The notes under the pieces: generated by a model
The model's input: the letters and a program-made list of their open reading frames with translations, nothing else
What the model was told of the DNA's origin: nothing
Database searches by the model: none
Program-made: the position numbers and the translations under genes
Part shown: positions 38,536-49,600 of the stretch, piece after piece
Layout: each line of letters begins with the position of its first letter
Numbering within the stretch: the first letter of the stretch is position 1
Assembly: GCA_030683605.1 (NCBI GenBank)
Contig: JAUXPL010000038.1
Coordinates: 1 to 60,994 of the forward strand
From: Candidatus Altimarinota bacterium
GTDB taxonomy: Bacteria > Patescibacteriota > Gracilibacteria > BD1-5 > UBA6164
Length of the DNA: 60,994 nt
Direction: 5' to 3'

Positions 38536-38670
38536 ACCTCTCTCTTGTCCACAGGATTCACCCTCAAGGGGATCAATTCTCTCCCTTTCCAGCTAAAGAC
38601 TGGACACGTGTCAGGGGAAAGAGGCTTCAAATGTAGCCCCTTGTCCAGCTAAAGCTGGATAAGGATTCAG
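38536..38670. repeat. Nested cluster of palindromic repeats
   Basis: The outer unit acctctctcttg ... gaaagaggct is the repeat of 33137-33181. Two extra blocks split it: tccacaggattcaccctcaa near 38548-38567 and ccagctaaagactggacacg near 38589-38608, the latter shared with the queA insert. A further palindrome, ccagctaaagctgg, lies at 38645-38658. It fills the 217-base gap before the minus-strand cluster. Confidence 0.7.
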
Positions 38671-38681
38671 GTAAGAGCTTG

Positions 38682-39119
38682 CTATTTATATATCCATGGT
38701 GCAATCAAATTTAGTACAACTCAACTAATAAATAATAGTAATAATCATATAAGAGTTCAAGAAATTCTTTTTTTTGCTTCATCTTTCATTCATTGATCTA
38801 TTCATCACATTGAATACATTATACCATTTATTATTATATATAATACTCATGCTAATGCTGCAAGATATGTAAAATATTTAATAATATTTCATAACATAAT
38901 TGTAACAGATCAAAATCATTTAGCTACATTACATTTATAATTTAATATTACTCAATCTTTATCTTTATCTTTTGGAGTACAATTAGCTCAAGGTACTTTT
39001 TCTGTTACGACTATTACTATTCCACTTTCTTCTTCTGCATATGTATTATAAATAAAATTTACATTTATTAATCATATTATTCATATCAAAATTAGTATTT
39101 TTATTAATATATTTTTCAT
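38682..39119 (-). CDS. VirB2/TrbC-like membrane protein with one loop repeat
   Basis: 145 residues. Signal peptide (about 1-28, ending NTYAEEE). A short Asp/Lys-rich extracellular segment with two cysteines (NCTPKDKDKDG and YKCNV) lies before two membrane helices joined by SMGGIDQGMKDEAKKRISGT, which matches the VirB2/TrbC loop. The cysteine pair could form a disulfide made by the DsbA-like protein. Last gene of the minus-strand cluster; its stop TAG is 3 bases inside the palindrome-rich gap. A pilin-like role is inferred. Confidence 0.7.
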
Positions 39120-39122
39120 TTT

Positions 39123-40040
39123 TTAGATTATTAGAGTAATTAAGTCTTTTAAGAATGCATGTGATGCTAAAAGTATTATAGTTGCAATTATTATATTTAC
39201 AATTATACTTTTCGCTTTTTTTACCTTTTCATCATCACCATTTGAAGTTATATAATACCATCAAGCTAATGTTAAAAAGAATATTGCAACAGGTCAGGCA
39301 AAGAATAATGCTAGTTCTTCAATTGTAGCAAATAAGTTTGCTCAATCACGAATTTGTCAGTTATATATAAATGCTTGCCATGCTTCTATAAATCAAATAA
39401 ATATTAATCATATAATTGACCACAAAATTTTATTTTTAGCTTCTGATATTTCTTCCTCTCTTCATCTAGATGTTAATATTTTTATACCTGCTAACATAAT
39501 AACAAATATTGCAATACTAAATATTAAACTTTCCAAAAATAATACTATTCATGAATTAAACCCTCTGTCAAAATTAAATATATTAATAAATAAATTATCG
39601 CTTTGTTGAGATATTTGAGAAGACCATGTTCATATAATTCTTCAATCAATTTGTCATTTATTAGTTACAAACATATTATATATAGTACCAGGAATATTTA
39701 TGAATATTATTGCTACAATTGTATACCGTAATTGTCTTTTAGCAGTACTTAGTTTTTCCTCATCATTTCACATAGAAATAATCATTTGTATACCAACATA
39801 AACTAAAAATATTACAAGTAATCCAGATACTATATATTTAATAATAGTAAGTATACTAAATCAAATACTTTCTACATTATCAACTATATCTCATCCAGAA
39901 TCCAAGTTTTGAAGTGAATGATTTGTAATATTTTCTACTCATTGAATTCATCTCAAATCAATTGCAGCATTTACTTGTATATACCAATACATTCAACATA
40001 TTAATATTATTATACTAATAATTTTTTTTAAATTTTTCAT
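39123..40040 (-). CDS. Membrane protein with three VirB2/TrbC-like modules
   Basis: 305 residues. Signal peptide (MKNLKKIISIIILICGMYWY, cleavage after VNA). Three modules each have a membrane helix, a charged loop and a second helix: SMGNDEEKLSTAKRQLRYTI, SRGREEEISEAKNKILWSII and SNGDDEKVKKAKSIIVNIII. The loops share G-x-D/E-D/E-E-K/I-x3-AK. This looks like tandem copies of the VirB2/TrbC hairpin joined in one chain. It starts 3 bases before the next gene's start region, so operonic. It could form a membrane channel part of a type IV secretion-like system. Confidence 0.7.
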
Positions 40041-40072
40041 ATTTTTTATAATAGGGATATTATCTTTATTTA

Positions 40073-41062
40073 TTATATTCTACTTTCAGGAATTAAAAAG
40101 AATGTAAGAATCAAATAATTAATTACTAGAACTGCTATTCATACGACTATGTAAATAATTATTTTTTTAGCTTTTGTTAATTTATCATCATCTCAAGCGG
40201 AAGTAAGTACCAAGAATCAAGCATATATTATAAGTATTAAAACTACTATTCATACGAAGCTATTCATCCAATCTATTACTCTGACAATTATCTGTGCAAA
40301 TCATTTTAAATTTGTTTGGTTCACACAGTTAGTTTGAAATATATTGTTTCTACAATTTGTTTTTCAGTATGTTGTTGCTACAATTGCTTTAGCTAATTTA
40401 ATTACTATAAATCATACAGCAGCATAAAATACAGACATTTTTCATGATTTTGCTTTTTCTTCATCTCAATTAGCAGTTACTATTCTGAAAAATGCATATA
40501 TCATAATTGCCAAGAATAAAAATGATGCAGCAGTTTCTAGTACACTAATTAATGGCCACATAATTAGATCTATAAAATTTTCTGCCAATCTTACAGTAAT
40601 GTTTCTATCAAATATTACATTTACTATATAGAAAGCTATTTGAGTTATTATTATTCAAATAGATATCCAGATTATTCATTTTTTGAAATTTGTAACTTCT
40701 TCTTCAGTTTTTTCTCATACTAGTAGTCTAATAACTAGTATAAGGAAAAATATTCCAGATAAAACGAAGAATAAATTCTTCAAATCACGAGCTATTCTTA
40801 TAAGTGTGTTATATATTCAAGTTTCACCTCATGATCAAACACTGAAATCAGTATACCTGTTTTGTAATGCATTTAATGGTGTATTTCTTCTTACGGCTGA
40901 ATTTACTCAGTTATCTACTCAAGTATTTAAGTTTAATTGTGAATCTCAGCTAAGTGATGTAGAATTTCAAAAATTTATATTTATTTCAGCTGCAAAAGTA
41001 GTAGCAGTGTAATTAGTAAATATAAATGATAATACTATTATAGCTTTTATTAATGTGTTCAT
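40073..41062 (-). CDS. Membrane protein with three VirB2/TrbC-like modules, second copy
   Basis: 329 residues. Signal peptide MNTLIKAIIVLSFIFTNYTA, then an Asn/Ser-rich mature start and an RRNTPLNALQNRYTDF segment. Three loops of the VirB2/TrbC type: VGEKTEEEVTNFKKGIIWIS, TANGDEEKAKSGKMSVFYAA and TSAGDDDKLTKAKKIIIYIV, each followed by a membrane helix. Two cysteines (NCRNN, NCVNQ) lie in an extracellular loop. Same design as the next gene but little sequence identity outside the loops. Its signal peptide is duplicated in the small gene at 41148. Confidence 0.7.
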
Positions 41063-41119
41063 TAATCCAATTTATTAATTAATATATATTTTATTTTATC
41101 ATATCTTTTTTATAAATAC

Positions 41120-41150
41120 AAAAAAACACACTGATTACAGTGTGTTTTTA
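41120..41150 (-). terminator. Minus-strand terminator after the 44-aa gene
   Basis: ACACACTG and CAGTGTGT around atta with a T run in the minus direction; the gene's TAA is at its right edge (41148-41150). Confidence 0.75.
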
Positions 41151-41282
41151 AATTGTATTTTGTATTATATAATTAAAATTAATTTCTTCTATACTCTTTA
41201 CTTCATATTCAGCATATGTAGTAGCTGTATAATGAGTAAAAATAAGAGTAAGTACAACAATTAGTTTCAATATGGAGTTCAT
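41148..41282 (-). CDS. Small exported peptide, signal-peptide paralogue of the next gene
   Basis: 44 residues: MNSILKLIVVLTLIFTHYTA then TTYAEYEVKSIEEINF. The first 24 residues match the signal peptide of the following gene (MNTLIKAIIVLSFIFTNYTA TTFA) almost position by position, while the mature part is only about 20 residues. Either a truncated duplicate of the larger gene or a small secreted peptide in its own right. It has its own terminator, and the duplicate is on the same strand 85 bases upstream of its relative. Confidence 0.6.
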   Translation of the reverse strand: MNSILKLIVVLTLIFTHYTATTYAEYEVKSIEEINFNYIIQNTI

Positions 41283-41340
41283 AATATGGGTTTGTTAATT
41301 AATATGTACATATATTTTATCATAAAAAAATATCTAATGC

Positions 41341-41373
41341 AAAAAAACACACAAATTTTTGTGTGTTTTTTGT
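41341..41373 (-). terminator. Terminator after the VirD4-like gene
   Basis: ACACACAAA and TTTGTGTGT with T/A runs on both sides. Located just past the ATPase stop (41380-41382). Confidence 0.75.
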
Positions 41374-41379
41374 ATGTTT

Positions 41380-44157
41380 TTACTCACTTGGACTTATTCA
41401 AAGTCTAGCCTCTATTTCCATATCTACATATTTCTTTTTTCTACCGTATTTTTTTCTAGAATACTCTTTTATTATCTCAGATATTTTTTTGTTTTGATAA
41501 TTATTATCCCATATTGTTTTTATATCAAATGGTCTAGTTGTTGCATTATCTATGTTTAGTTTACAATACGCTGTAAAGTTTGCTATTCATATAATATCTT
41601 GTTGTGATAATAGAGGTGCATATTCTTTTTCCATATATTCTGCATCTTCAGCACCTACTTTGAAACTCATAATTGTTCAGGCATTACCGAATACTGCTTC
41701 TTTGATACTTGGTTTATCTCATTTTTTAGCTCAGCTTCATCCTATTTGTGCGATGAATTGGTGAGCCATAATTAGTGCTAAGTGGTATTTTCTCGCTTCT
41801 GATAATATTTCTCAGAATGTTTCTGTTGCAAAGTTTTGGAATTCATCTACATACATGAAGAAATCTTTTCTTTCTTCTTGAGGTATATCAGCTCTACTCA
41901 TTGCTGCCATATTTACTTTTGATACGAATATCAATCATAATAATTGTGCATTTAGAGCTCAAATTTTACCTTTTGATAAGTTAACTAATAATACTTTTTG
42001 GTTGTCCATTATCTCTCTTATATTAAAAGCAGATTTTGGTTGACCTATAATATTTCTAATTGTAGTATTTGTAATAAATGGACCAAATTTTGAACTGAAA
42101 TAAGGAATCATTTCTTGTTTTTCTCTGTCTCAAGTATTTGCATATTCATGATCCCAGAAAGATTTAACAACTGGATTTTTTACTTTTGATGTTTTATATT
42201 TCATAAATGCATCATCCACGAATAGTCTAGGTACATCTATAAGAGTTCATCCATCTTCGACATCTTCCATAAGAGTCAAGCATCAATTACGGAAATAATG
42301 TTGTATTCTAGGACCAAATATTTCATCTCAGAATATTTTTATAAATATTTCTGTTGCATCCATTGCAGCTCTGTCCATTTCTCTTTTTCTTGCTTCTGGG
42401 TCAGTAGATACTACTTCCAACATATTTAATCACATAGGTCTTTCTGTATCTCCTGGATCAAACAAGATAATATCTTTTGCTCTTTCTTTTGGTGCGAAAT
42501 CAAGTACATCTTCTACCAAGTCTCCATGTGGATCAATAACACAAACTCAGTCTCCATTCCGTAAATCTTGTCTAGCTAAGTATCATATAAATACTGATTT
42601 TCAACCTCATGATTTTCATATAACATAGTGATGTCTACCTCTATCTTTTCTAGAAAAATAAACAGGAACTTTTTTGTTTCTATATTCATTCCATCCTAAT
42701 AATATTCAGTCTTTGTAGACAGGAAATCATCCTAATTGTCTATGAACTTGTATACTATTACCATTAGCATCTTTTTCTTCCAAAAATGTAGGTTCTTTAG
42801 GAAATCTTAGATTATGTGGTACTGGTAATTTTTTGTATTCTAACCATTTAATAATTGGTGATTTGTTGTAGTTTATATCTGGCATATGATATAATGTTGA
42901 AACCTCATCTATAGAAAAATATGACACATCTTGAAAAAATCATACTAATTTGTATTTAAACCCAAAATATCTAAGAGGAGTAAATATGAATTGTAAAGCA
43001 TCTTCTCTCACTTGAGGATTATCTAAGGCATTGTTATATTCATCTGTAAATATTGATGCAGCTGCAACTATAGCATGCACTCAGTCTTTTGCACTTTGAT
43101 GATTTTTACTACTTACTAGTATTCTTATAGATGCTGTAAAAAATGGTTGCCCTGCAGCTTCTCACATTATTTTTTGTGCTTCTGTTTCTGCTTGATTAAA
43201 TATTTTATAAGCATCTCATTCAGAAGCTCCAGGTGCAGTATTAGATCATTTTACCATACTATCAGGTCACTGAATTATCGCTACAATAGGATTCCATAAC
43301 CATCATAAAAATGATAATGTTTGTTTTTTGTTTTTTTTGTATTTTCATTTTGATACTAATCATGCAGCTTTTTTGGCTTGTTTATTGAAATCAGAATCAG
43401 GTTTTATAACTACTTGATATACTGCTTTATCATCTTTTCATAATCAACCAAATACATTTGTAAAATTGTTTATAGGATCATCTTCTAAATATTTGAATGT
43501 TCTGATAGGAAATACATCATCATTTTCTTTGCTTAGAGATGCTCATCTCATAGAATATCATTCTGGTTTGATATTTATATAGTCTTTTTTGTCTACTATA
43601 ATAATTTCAGCATCGTTATATATAGAAGTTAAATGCTGAGAAACTAGATTTACATAATTCTTGTAAGTAACTATATAAAAAGTCACTTCATTATTTTCAT
43701 AAACTAATTCTAATGATACTTTTGAATGTTTAAATATTTTGTTCAAAAATGTATCTCTAAGTCAAGCTTCTGCTAATTTATGTATAGCTTTATAAAACAT
43801 GCTCATCATTCAGATTTTTTCTTTGAAGTCTTTTTTTGTTTCTTTTTCTTTATCTAGTTTTGAATCTGCTCTAGGAAGAGTTATTTTTAGATATCTTAAA
43901 TTTTTTACATAATATAATTCAAATAAAAATCTGATTGTTTTAATAGCAATATAAAATATTACTATAAATAATAATCATATTAATATATAGTATCAAACAT
44001 TCATGATTATATCTATTATTCAATCAAAAATACCTTCTTGAGAATTAGAACTTGTATTTATTGTTGTACTTGCTGAATTTTTATTATTAACTAATCAAGC
44101 AAAACTAAGTCTTACTTGTGAATAATAACAAATCATTGCAATATATATTTTTCTCAT
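41380..44157 (-). CDS. VirD4/TraG-type secretion ATPase
   Basis: 925 residues. One membrane helix near the N-terminus (GYYILIGLLFIVIFYIAI), a 450-residue middle part, then the ATPase: Walker A GKSGGGKSVFI (Lys about residue 520), VIDPHGDLVEDVL, FDPGDTERPMGLN, Walker B FMYVDEFQNFATE and a downstream arginine-rich end. This set of motifs is typical of TraG/TraD/VirD4 and the related DUF87 ATPases that are common in CPR type IV secretion-like loci. It would drive transfer of protein or DNA through the membrane. It heads the minus-strand cluster with the VirB2-like genes; no VirB4, VirB6 or relaxase is seen. Confidence 0.85.
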
Positions 44158-44225
44158 TTTGTTTTTGTTTTAATTATAACAAAATAATATTATCATAAAT
44201 TTAACTATTATGGAAAATATACGCA

Positions 44226-44254
44226 TTGACAGATTGATAAACTTGATTTGTAAT
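44226..44254 (+). promoter_or_regulatory. Upstream promoter of lysS (TTGACA-N17-TGTAAT)
   Basis: A perfect TTGACA at 44226-44231 and TGTAAT at 44249-44254. Confidence 0.5.
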
Positions 44255-44287
44255 AATAATTATATAACATATTTTTTATTTAAATTC

Positions 44288-44315
44288 TTGCAATTTCCAG
44301 CTTTATCAGTATAAA
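44288..44315 (+). promoter_or_regulatory. Downstream promoter of lysS (TTGCAA-N16-TATAAA)
   Basis: TTGCAA at 44288-44293 and TATAAA at 44310-44315, ATG at 44348. The self-complementary TTGCAA also has TATGTT at 16 bases in the minus direction, so it may be shared with the ATPase gene on the other strand. Confidence 0.6.
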
Positions 44316-44347
44316 ATACCCAAGATTACATAATTAACATAAAATAT

Positions 44348-45934
44348 ATGGATTACTCAAAGGAGTCTCTAGATAGACAACAAAAAATACAAGATTTAAA
44401 GGATGCTGGAGTTATTTGTTATGCAAATAATTATAGAGGTAAACAAAATGTACAAAATATTAGAGAAATATCAGAAAAACACTTGAAAGAAGTGGATTTT
44501 TTGATGGAACATGGTTCAGTATGAGAATTCAAAACAGCAGGTAGAATAATGCAAAGTAGATGTATGTGAAAACTTGTTTTTGCAAAACTTAGAGATAATA
44601 CTTGAGATATTCAAATATGTTTCATGAAAGACAAAGTGCATTTCAATACTGGTAGAAAAGTAGTACAAAACATAGAATTGGCATGAGATGAAAAAACTTC
44701 TTTTAAAGTTGCTGAAAAATTCTGTCAAGTATGAGATATTATCTGAGTTATAGGTGATTTGTTTTTGACTAAACATTGAGAATTAACTATATTTGTAAAA
44801 GAGTTTCAAATACTTAGCAAAGCAGTTAGACCATTACCTGAAAAATTTCACTGATTACATGATAAAGAAACAATTTATAGACAAAGATATCTAGATTTGA
44901 TTACTAATGAAGAATCATATGATAGATTTAGATTTAGAAGTAATTTCGTGAAAGCTATTAGAGAATTCTATTGGCAAAATGACTTCTTAGAAATAGAAAC
45001 TCCAGTATTAGGTAATAGTGCATCATGAGCTGCTGCTAAGCCATTTATTACACATCATAATGATTTTGATGAAGATTATTTCTTGAGAATTGCTCCTGAA
45101 ACTGGTCTCAAAAAAGCTACTGTAGGTAGATTTGAAAGAGTATTTGAAATTGGGAAAAATTATAGAAATGAATGATCAGATCCTTCGCATATGCAAGAAT
45201 TCACAGCTGTAGAACATTACGCTGCATGGTGGAATTATGAAGACAATATGAAGTTTACAGAGGATATGTTTGACTATATATTTAATAAATTAAATTTAAA
45301 TAGAGAAGTAGAAATCAAAGACAAAGACTGAAATCCTAGAATGGTAAATTTCACTACTCCATGGCAAAGAATAGACTATATTGAATGAGTAAAAAAAGCA
45401 TCATGATTGGATGTAAGTACTTACAAAAGCTGAGATGAAACAAAACTTATAGCAGATATTAAATCAAAATGAATCCAATTCGAATGAATGGATAAAATGG
45501 TTGTTCCTACATTAATAGACTATCTATATAAAAAAGTACTTAGGCCAGGTATTATAGGACCTGCTTTTGTATATAATTATCCTAAATTGATGCAGCCATT
45601 AGCTCGTCAATGAGATATGGATGAAAATATGGTAGAACAATTTCAATTACTTGTAAATGGTTGGGAAGTACTTAAAGCTTATAGTGAGCTTGTTGACCCA
45701 AAAGTACAACAAGATAATTTTGATGCACAATCATGAGCAATAGAAAAATGAGATGAAGAAGCAACTAGTGGGGATGATGATTTCGTACTAGCTATGGAAT
45801 ACGCTATGCCTTGTCAATCTGGTTGGTGAATGTGAATTGATAGAATAGTTTCATTATTAACAGAACAAGAAAATCTGAGAGATGTAGTACTCTTTCCACT
45901 TATGAAAAGTGATAAAAATGAGGAAAAAATATAA
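44348..45934 (+). CDS. lysS: Lysyl-tRNA synthetase, class II
   Basis: 528 residues. An N-terminal OB fold with the anticodon-binding domain, then the class II core: [27 protein letters not shown] (substrate contact), motif 2 [13 protein letters not shown] (about residue 272), [15 protein letters not shown], and motif 3 GWGMGIDRIV near residue 492. It charges tRNA-Lys. Several glycines in motifs 2 and 3 are TGA, which would destroy the protein under the standard code. Two promoters precede it and a long hairpin follows. Confidence 0.96.
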
Positions 45935-45951
45935 AAAACTTGATAAAGTAT

Positions 45952-46003
45952 AATAAGTAGTATAATATACATATATAGTATGTGTATTATACTACTTATT
46001 TTG
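45952..46003 (+). terminator. Long hairpin after lysS and before the RelB-like gene
   Basis: AATAAGTAGTATAATATAC pairs with GTGTATTATACTACTTATT, 19 bp with one mismatch, then tttg. It is longer than the other terminators here and could also be an operator for the toxin-antitoxin pair starting 15 bases later. Confidence 0.65.
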
Positions 46004-46017
46004 TAATAAATTATATT

Positions 46018-46302
46018 ATGAAAACAAAAATGACAATAACAATTGATTCTGAAGTTAAAAATGAAATTCAAAAATTAGCTAAAAGAATGTGAGCAAATGT
46101 TTCAGTACTTACTAATATGTTTTTTGTAAGTGTTATAAATACTGGTAGCGTACATTATTATGATGATAATACTTGAGAAAAATTATATAAACAGTATGTT
46201 GAATCTAGTGAAGATGATAAACAAGATGAATTTGCAATGATTAATAGTAATTCAAGTAAAGAAGAATTTTTTAATAAATTAGAAAATAAGTTATGGAATT
46301 AA
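46018..46302 (+). CDS. RelB/DinJ-like antitoxin
   Basis: 94 residues. The start MKTKMTITIDSEVKNEIQKL, followed by AKRMGANVSVLTNMFFVSVI, is the ribbon-helix-helix DNA-binding pattern of RelB/DinJ antitoxins: strand, then two helices. The acidic C-terminal half would wrap the toxin. It overlaps the toxin gene by 10 bases (ATGGAATTAA at 46293-46302). Such antitoxins repress their own promoter. This pair does not carry the array repeat seen at 141-2786. Confidence 0.85.
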
Positions 46303-46589
46303 TTTTTAAAAAATTATTTAAGAAAAACTCTCTTAAATTGATTAGATGAAATGTGAAATTAAAAGAAAAGATTAATCTGGTAATATATGATTTTTCTATT
46401 AACTTATTTAAATCGGTATACTATAGAAAACAATTAAAAAATATTTGAAATAATATACATGAATTGCAAATATGATGAGATATTAGAATAATTGTTGAAG
46501 TAATTGTATTGTATAATGTTATTATATTTTTAAATATTTGAACACATTCTTCACTTGAATTGAGTTCTGATAAAAAGATTAAGTTATAG
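46293..46589 (+). CDS. YafQ/RelE-type mRNA interferase toxin
   Basis: 98 residues. Family pattern: FKSVYYRKQLKNIGNNIHEL, then the strand IGGDIRIIVEVIVLYNVIIF and the last segment LNIGTHSSLEL, which matches the T-G-S/T-H-S-x-L end of YafQ proteins; the His in that motif is catalytic in YafQ. The toxin would cleave mRNA in ribosomes. Ends in TAG. A strong terminator follows at once. Confidence 0.82.
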
Positions 46590-46590
46590 T

Positions 46591-46620
46591 AAACTAGACA
46601 ATTGTCTAGTTTTTATTTTT
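46591..46620 (+). terminator. Terminator of the RelB-YafQ pair
   Basis: AAACTAGACAATTGTCTAGTTT is a perfect palindrome followed by T-rich sequence. Confidence 0.8.
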
Positions 46621-46690
46621 AAATAAAAAACTAGAATAATTACAAAAAATTATTACAATGCATTAGAATTTTATTAATTATAACCTTATT

Positions 46691-49600
46691 ATGTTTATAC
46701 ATTTACATAACCATTCGCATTATACTATTTTGGAAGGATTACCAAAGCCAAAAGATTATGTAAAAAAAGCCGTAGAACTATGAATGACAGCAGTTGCAAT
46801 AACTGATACATCGAATGTTCACGGTTGTCATGAACTGTATAAAGAGTGTAAATATGCTTGAATAAAGCCAATAATGTGAACAGAGATTTATGTTAGATCT
46901 TCACTGGATGAAAAAATTAATCATAAATTGGTATTGTTAGCAAAAAATCTAAAATGATATCATAATATACTTACTCTGACATCAAAGGCTAGCTTGGATA
47001 ATGCAGGAAAAACAGCAAAAATAGATTTCAATGATATAGTAGAGCTTAAAAAATCTTTAACACCACCCCTAACCCCTCCTCATCAAGGAGGGGGACAAGA
47101 CCATAATTCAATACAAGAGTTGGATATTGTTTGTTTATCATGACCAATTTCAGGTGAAATACCTTATTATATACTTTGTGGTAAATCAGATGATGAATTA
47201 ATATCAAAAATAAGAGAATATCAAGACTTATTTTGAGTAGAAAACTATTATTTAGAATTGATGTATCATGATGATATACCGAAACAAAGATTGGTAACAG
47301 ATAAATTGATAGAAATCCATAATAATTACGATATTCCAGTAGTTGCTACAAATAATTGTTTTTATATTGATAAAGAAGATAAAAAAACTCAGGATGTAAT
47401 CAAGGCTTTATGAACTTGACATGAGCTAGATAATCCTGATAGACCAACACTTATAAATGGTGATTATTCTTTTTTAGATGAGTATGAGATGCAATTAATG
47501 TTTGGTTTCGTACCTCAAGCATTAGAAAACACAGTAAAAATTGCAGAAATGGTAAATATCAAGATAGAGACAGGATGAATATTAATACCTACTTTTGAAT
47601 TACCAGATGAACATCAAAAAATATATGAAGAAGCATTGGATGTAGAAAAAGGGGAGTATTATACCCCTCACCCTAGCCCTCTCCCAAGGGGCGAGGGAAT
47701 AGACCAATTAACTGTAGCTTCTTCTCTCCCTTTAGGAGAGACTGAGTGAGGGCCTTTAATGAGAGAGATTGAAAATGGGCCTGAAAATTACATAAAAAAA
47801 CTTACTAGTGATGAATGGTATTTGAGATATCTTTCTTTTGTTTGATTAAATTGGAGATACAAAGAAAAAATACCTAGAGATATTATATTCAAACTAGTTC
47901 AGAAGTTGGACAAGCCAAGTTTGACAAAACAATTGACAGAGACTTCTCCTGAGGAGCTTAAAGCTCTTTCTGTTACATATTATTCAGAAGAAAAGAAACA
48001 AATATTGTCTACTTTCAGTCAAGATATTCAAGACAAGATTGAGAGGCTAGAGTACGAATTGGTAGTAGTTCATGAGATGTGATTTGATGCATATTTCTTG
48101 ATAGTTGCTGATTACATCAACTGGGCAAGATCACAAGATATCCCAGTTTGACCTGGTAGATGATCAGCTGCATGATCTCTGATGGCTTTTTTATCTGGAA
48201 TTACGGATATTGATCCATTACCTTATAAATTACTTTTTGAGAGATTTTTAAATCCAGCCAGAGTATCTATGCCTGATATAGATACTGACTTTGCTGATAC
48301 TGAGAGAGATAGAGTAATTAAATATTGTAGTGATAAATATGGTGCTGATAGAGTAGTAAATATATGTACATTTGGTACTTTTGCAGCCCGTGCAGCAGTA
48401 AAAGATGTATGAAGGGTATTTGGTATACCTTTTGCAGAAATGAATAATCTAGCGAAGTTAATCCCTGAAAAACCAGGTACAAAATTGAGATGAGCATTAG
48501 AAGATAGTATAGAGTTCAGAGAAGCTTATGAAACAAATCCTAAATACAAGGAGATTATAGACAATGCATTAAAGATTGAATGAAATGTTAGACAGTTGTG
48601 AGTGCATGCTTGTGCGGTTATCATCGCTCCTGAGTCTATGACGAAGTTTACAGCACTACAACATCCACCAAAAGATGCTGAGGCTGTAGTTACACAATAC
48701 TCAGCATATCCATTAGAAGATTTATGACTACTAAAAATGGACTTCCTTTGACTTAGAAACTTGACAGTTATAAAGAGAGCACAGAGTATTATAAAGACAT
48801 ACAAGAATATTGATGTAGACATCTTAGATATTGATTTAAATGATCCAAAAGTATTTAAAATCTTTGCAAATGGTGATACAACTTGAGTATTTCAATTCGA
48901 ATCTGATGGTATGAGAAAGTATTTAAAAGACTTGGCTCCTGATAGTTTCGAAGACTTGATAGCGATGGTATCTCTATATAGACCTGGTCCACTTGCTTAT
49001 ATACCGACATATATTGATGTAAAATATAGGAGAAAGGAATTGAAATATCTAACAGATGATTTGAGGAAAATACTTGAAGATGCATGATATCCAGAAGAAG
49101 ATATATTAGAAGAAAAGAGAAAATTAGATGAAGATTTAGCACCTATACTAGATGTAAGTTATTGAATTGCAGTATATCAAGAACAATTGATGTTTATAGT
49201 TCAGTATATGGCATGATTTTCTCTATGAGAAGCTGATTTGCTTAGAAGATGAGTTTGAAAGAAGAAATTGGATGTAATTGAAGCATTAAAAAAAGAATTC
49301 ATAGATAAATGAAAGGCATATAGACAATACAAACCTGAAACTACAAACTATATCTATACTGAAATGATTATGCCTGCTGCCAACTATTCATTTAATAAAT
49401 CACATGCAGCTTGTTATGCATTTATTGCTTATCAAACAGCATATTTAAAAGCATACTATCCAACTGAATTTTTGACTAGTTTAATGGTATCAGATTCTGA
49501 AAATATGGAAAGAATAGTATTAGAAGTATGAGAATGTGAATCTAAATGAATATCTGTTTTACCTCCTAGTGTAAATGATTCATTGAAACAATTTACATAT

